From: Acanthornis magna
Lineage: Eukaryota > Chordata > Aves > Passeriformes > Acanthizidae
Reading direction: 5' to 3'
Length of the DNA stretch: 64,000 bases
NCBI GenBank assembly: GCA_036785705.1
Contig: JAWUZG010000056.1
Location: forward strand, 6,325,001 to 6,389,000
Shown: positions 61,401 through 64,000 of the stretch, piece by piece
Position numbering within the stretch: the stretch's first letter is position 1
How the letters are laid out: every line of letters starts with the position of its first letter
The notes under the pieces: model-generated
Databases searched by the model: none
Told to the model about the DNA's origin: nothing
The model's input: the letters and a program-made list of their open reading frames with translations, nothing else
Position numbers and translations under genes: made by a program

Positions 61401-64000
61401 CTGGTATTGCAGATGTATGAGCTCTACATAAAAACTAATCCGTGAACTCCTGCATTTAAGGCTTCTTTCACATATCACTTTACAATCCGAGGGTCTCTCT
61501 CACCTTCTTCATTGATATAGTCATGAGTGTCTCATCAGCAGCAAACATCCTGCATTTAGGAGTTTAAATCAGAGAGGCAGTTTCACTCACAGACTGCCAA
61601 CACTGTAAAAAGTTTGAATCTCTTCCAGCTGTACAAAATGCAAGCTGCTGTGCAACTGATATGAGTGCATGAGAAATGCAAACTCCCAAAGAAGGCTGCA
61701 AAGCAGAGGGAAACAGGAAGACAAATATCAGGTTTGCTTCCTTCGCTGGCACTAGAAACACAATCTTGAGAAGAAGCCGTTGCCTGGGAGCTAAGCAAGC
61801 CTTGATGTGAAAGCTGGCTCCATCACAACTTGCTCCTGAGGTCTGGGAGTTAACCTACCTATCACAGGGAGTTCCTTTTTCAAGTTGCAATGTAGTAATG
61901 CTTGGATAATATAGGAGCAATGAAGAGTAGTAATTATTGTTTTAGTTGACAAAGCTTTGTCTAGCTTTCTCTCAGCTCCTGTAATGGAACTTGGCATGAA
62001 TCCTTGTTTCTTTATATCTTCTTTTCTGTTTACTTCCTTTGGAGAGCTTGCCATATCAAAAACTTTCTTAGAAATCACTGTTTAAATTCTGGAAGCCTCT
62101 GTTTCACAAATAGCTAAATGGAAGCCAGGTGGGGTTACATACACACTGGTCTCAAAAACAGCTTGTGAAGTTTTTTGCTGTGCCTCTCTGTGGTGAGCTC
62201 TTCTTTCCCTTTCTCTATTAGTGATCATTGTGCTGTTGGCTCAAGTCTCTCACCTGTCTGGCATGGTGTATTTGTGTGACTAAGTGATGATCAGGAGGTG
62301 GCATACCTGTTTTGCTTTCCAAGGTGTTACAGACTCCTCATCACAAAATGTGTGGAGTACACTCCTGCTTACTTTGTTCTCTGGGGGGTTTTCCTGTCTG
62401 GTGTATTGCATATGAAAAAAAATTGCTTTTTTTGTATGAATGTCCTGACATTCATACATCCAGTCACCTCCTGTCCTGCTACCAAAACCTGAGAGAGAAT
62501 GCCCTCTCCCTCCACTCAGCTTGTTGAATTTTCTATCTAAATCCATGGTTTGGAAACCGTAATTGAGGATTTGTTAGGTGCAATATATAGTGTGGGGCTT
62601 TGCCATGACACTCAGCCTTGTCTGGAAGGCAGACACATGTAGAAGCTGCTGCTCATACCTCAGAAGGTACCACTCCTCTGTAGGCTGGTTGAATTGAGCA
62701 CATTATGGTGTTTTCTGACCATGGATGGGCACAGTCTTAAAACTGCCCATCCATTTTCCCAAACCTCAAGGTTCACACTAGCATTTAGCACGGTGGCCAT
62801 GGCCCTTGACCACAGCTTCTTATCTGCCCAGGTGGGCATAGGCCACTCGATCACATTGACCTTTGTTACTGAAAATTACCTGTATTCATTCAGTTAGGGC
62901 ACATTACAAAATTTAGGTTTCAGATCCCATTGGCTCTGTTTTTATTGATGCTGCAAGGAAAGAAAAAAAATACCTAACTGGTTTTAGTCTATCTGGTCAT
63001 CTCAAAAAAACCCCTTTTTTTTACTTCTGCAAATACTAGGCATCCCATAGCAAGTATCATACCATTTGTAATTATACCATGATGACAGTGATCACAGCTT
63101 TATCACTGTGGTCACAAGAAAATAATGGACGTTCAGTAAGTGCAAGTAGAATACCCCTTACTGGCACCCTTTAGGGGCTGCTTGTGACCAGAATCTAAAG
63201 TCAGAAGGGACTGCAGTGGACTCATGAAGGGGTGGTCACAGCCTCATCCCATCATCCCAGCTTGGTCAAAACCTCCCTCTCCACCCAGACTAAGCGTGGG
63301 CGTGGGACAGCAATGCCACTGCTTCTGGTTTCATTAAATACTCTATAAAACCTTTCACACATGTGAAGAGCAGGAAATCATGGCCAAAGTTAGTAAAAGA
63401 AAATAGTTCACACTGAGAGACAGCACTGATGTAAGTAATACATCTTACTTATAGGTTGGTGTTAGCTTGCTTGGGGGTGTTGATTTCTGGCTGTCTGGCT
63501 ATATGATTGCCATCGTTAAGACCTGTCAACTATTTGTGATTTGATTAATTAAGTGAGTGCTCTACTTCTTTATAAAATGAAGTTTTATGTAGATACATCA
63601 GTGCTATGTGACATCATTGTTAGTTTTTTCACCGGTACAAGCATCTACTGTCCAAAACATTAGATCAGATGTTACTTAAAACACTTTTCAATCAGAAAAA
63701 AAAAAATCAGTAGTTCATTTCTGTGTCTGTAGTAACTCCGAGAAGCTATTTTTAACTAACAGTATTAATATTTCCTTTCCCATGTCAAGAATTGATAACT
63801 TTTCTGTGGGGATATGTGCATGTATCCCTTATTAGACTACTTCTCATGTCAAGAATCTTCATGTTTCTTGGCAGTTTCAGACAAAACTAATCTTCTTTGC
63901 TACTTGCTTAGTTTACAATTGAGTGATACCAACTAAGAGAGAAGAGTCTGGAAAAGGAAATTATTTCTGAATGTGCAAACAGAATATTAACAGCCATCTT
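55439..64000. other. Non-coding DNA, possibly rich in conserved elements
   Basis: No gene is seen. A 14-bp word gaagatatacctca is duplicated 21 bp apart (61306-61319 and 61327-61340). A 13-bp A run lies near 59198-59210. A hairpin with 8-bp arms (ACAGTGAT at 63085-63092, ATCACTGT at 63102-63109) is present. The part from about 59680 to 60560 looks like vertebrate conserved non-coding DNA in texture, with TAATTAAATTAA-type homeodomain words and few decayed simple repeats. This is an impression that needs alignment. Confidence 0.6.
61306..61340. repeat. 14-bp duplicated word, 21-bp period
   Basis: gaagatatacctca occurs at 61306-61319 and again at 61327-61340, separated by tggagga. It is a small local duplication with no function suggested. 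Confidence 0.85.

Noticed and set aside
63085..63109. Hairpin with 8-bp arms as a microRNA precursor
   Set aside because: The stem is far too short for a microRNA precursor of about 60-80 nt with an extended helix.

Overview
The window reads as a piece of bird nuclear genome from a gene desert or the inside of very long introns. The clearest lineage marker is a short, 5'-truncated CR1 retrotransposon 3' end near 11.4-11.58 kb. It carries the usual CR1 tail wording (a 'ttggacttgatgatcc' core and a closing run of 8-bp ATTCTGTG units). CR1 is the dominant interspersed repeat of birds and is common in other sauropsids. The rest is AT-rich, CpG-poor and low in recognisable transposons, with no poly(A)-tailed LINE or SINE insertions of mammalian kind. 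That is what an avian macrochromosome intergenic or intronic region looks like. The species cannot be fixed from the sequence.

I found no protein-coding gene, tRNA, rRNA, CRISPR array or complete mobile element. Stop codons are dense in all frames. The few longer open frames fall on simple repeats (10.0-10.3 kb and 27.75-28.4 kb), on an old repeat tail (34.1-34.5 kb) or on pyrimidine-rich DNA (15.7-16.3 kb). Three plus-strand stretches have a good splice acceptor, an open frame and a strong donor: 18489-18587, 27171-27306 and 41407-41535. Their reading phases do not join as consecutive exons, so at most they are isolated candidates.

Layout. At 0-10 kb there is unique AT-rich DNA. At 10.0-10.2 kb there is a perfect TTCCT pentanucleotide array in a polypyrimidine tract. 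The CR1 fragment lies at 11.4 kb. At 13.2 and 14.5 kb there are two direct copies of an unidentified 150-bp sequence exactly 1300 bp apart. The 15.7-16.3 kb stretch is pyrimidine-rich, and 18.5 kb holds the best candidate exon. A 26-bp poly(A) run sits at 24.08 kb and a compound AT/AC repeat at 27.86-28.05 kb. Four perfect copies of a 21-bp minisatellite lie at 30.7 kb, and a 20-bp perfect palindrome beside an AT-rich tandem lies at 31.5 kb. Probable ancient retroposon relics on the minus strand are at 34.2-34.5 kb and 44.2-44.4 kb. A small CpG-rich islet stands out at 45.4-45.6 kb, and a 32-bp poly(T) run lies at 55.4 kb. The interval 59.7-60.5 kb has the look of conserved non-coding DNA, but this can only be tested by alignment.

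No set of genes working together can be described. The items most worth checking are the paired 150-bp repeat, the candidate exons at 18.5 and 41.4 kb, the CpG islet and the two ancient repeat relics.
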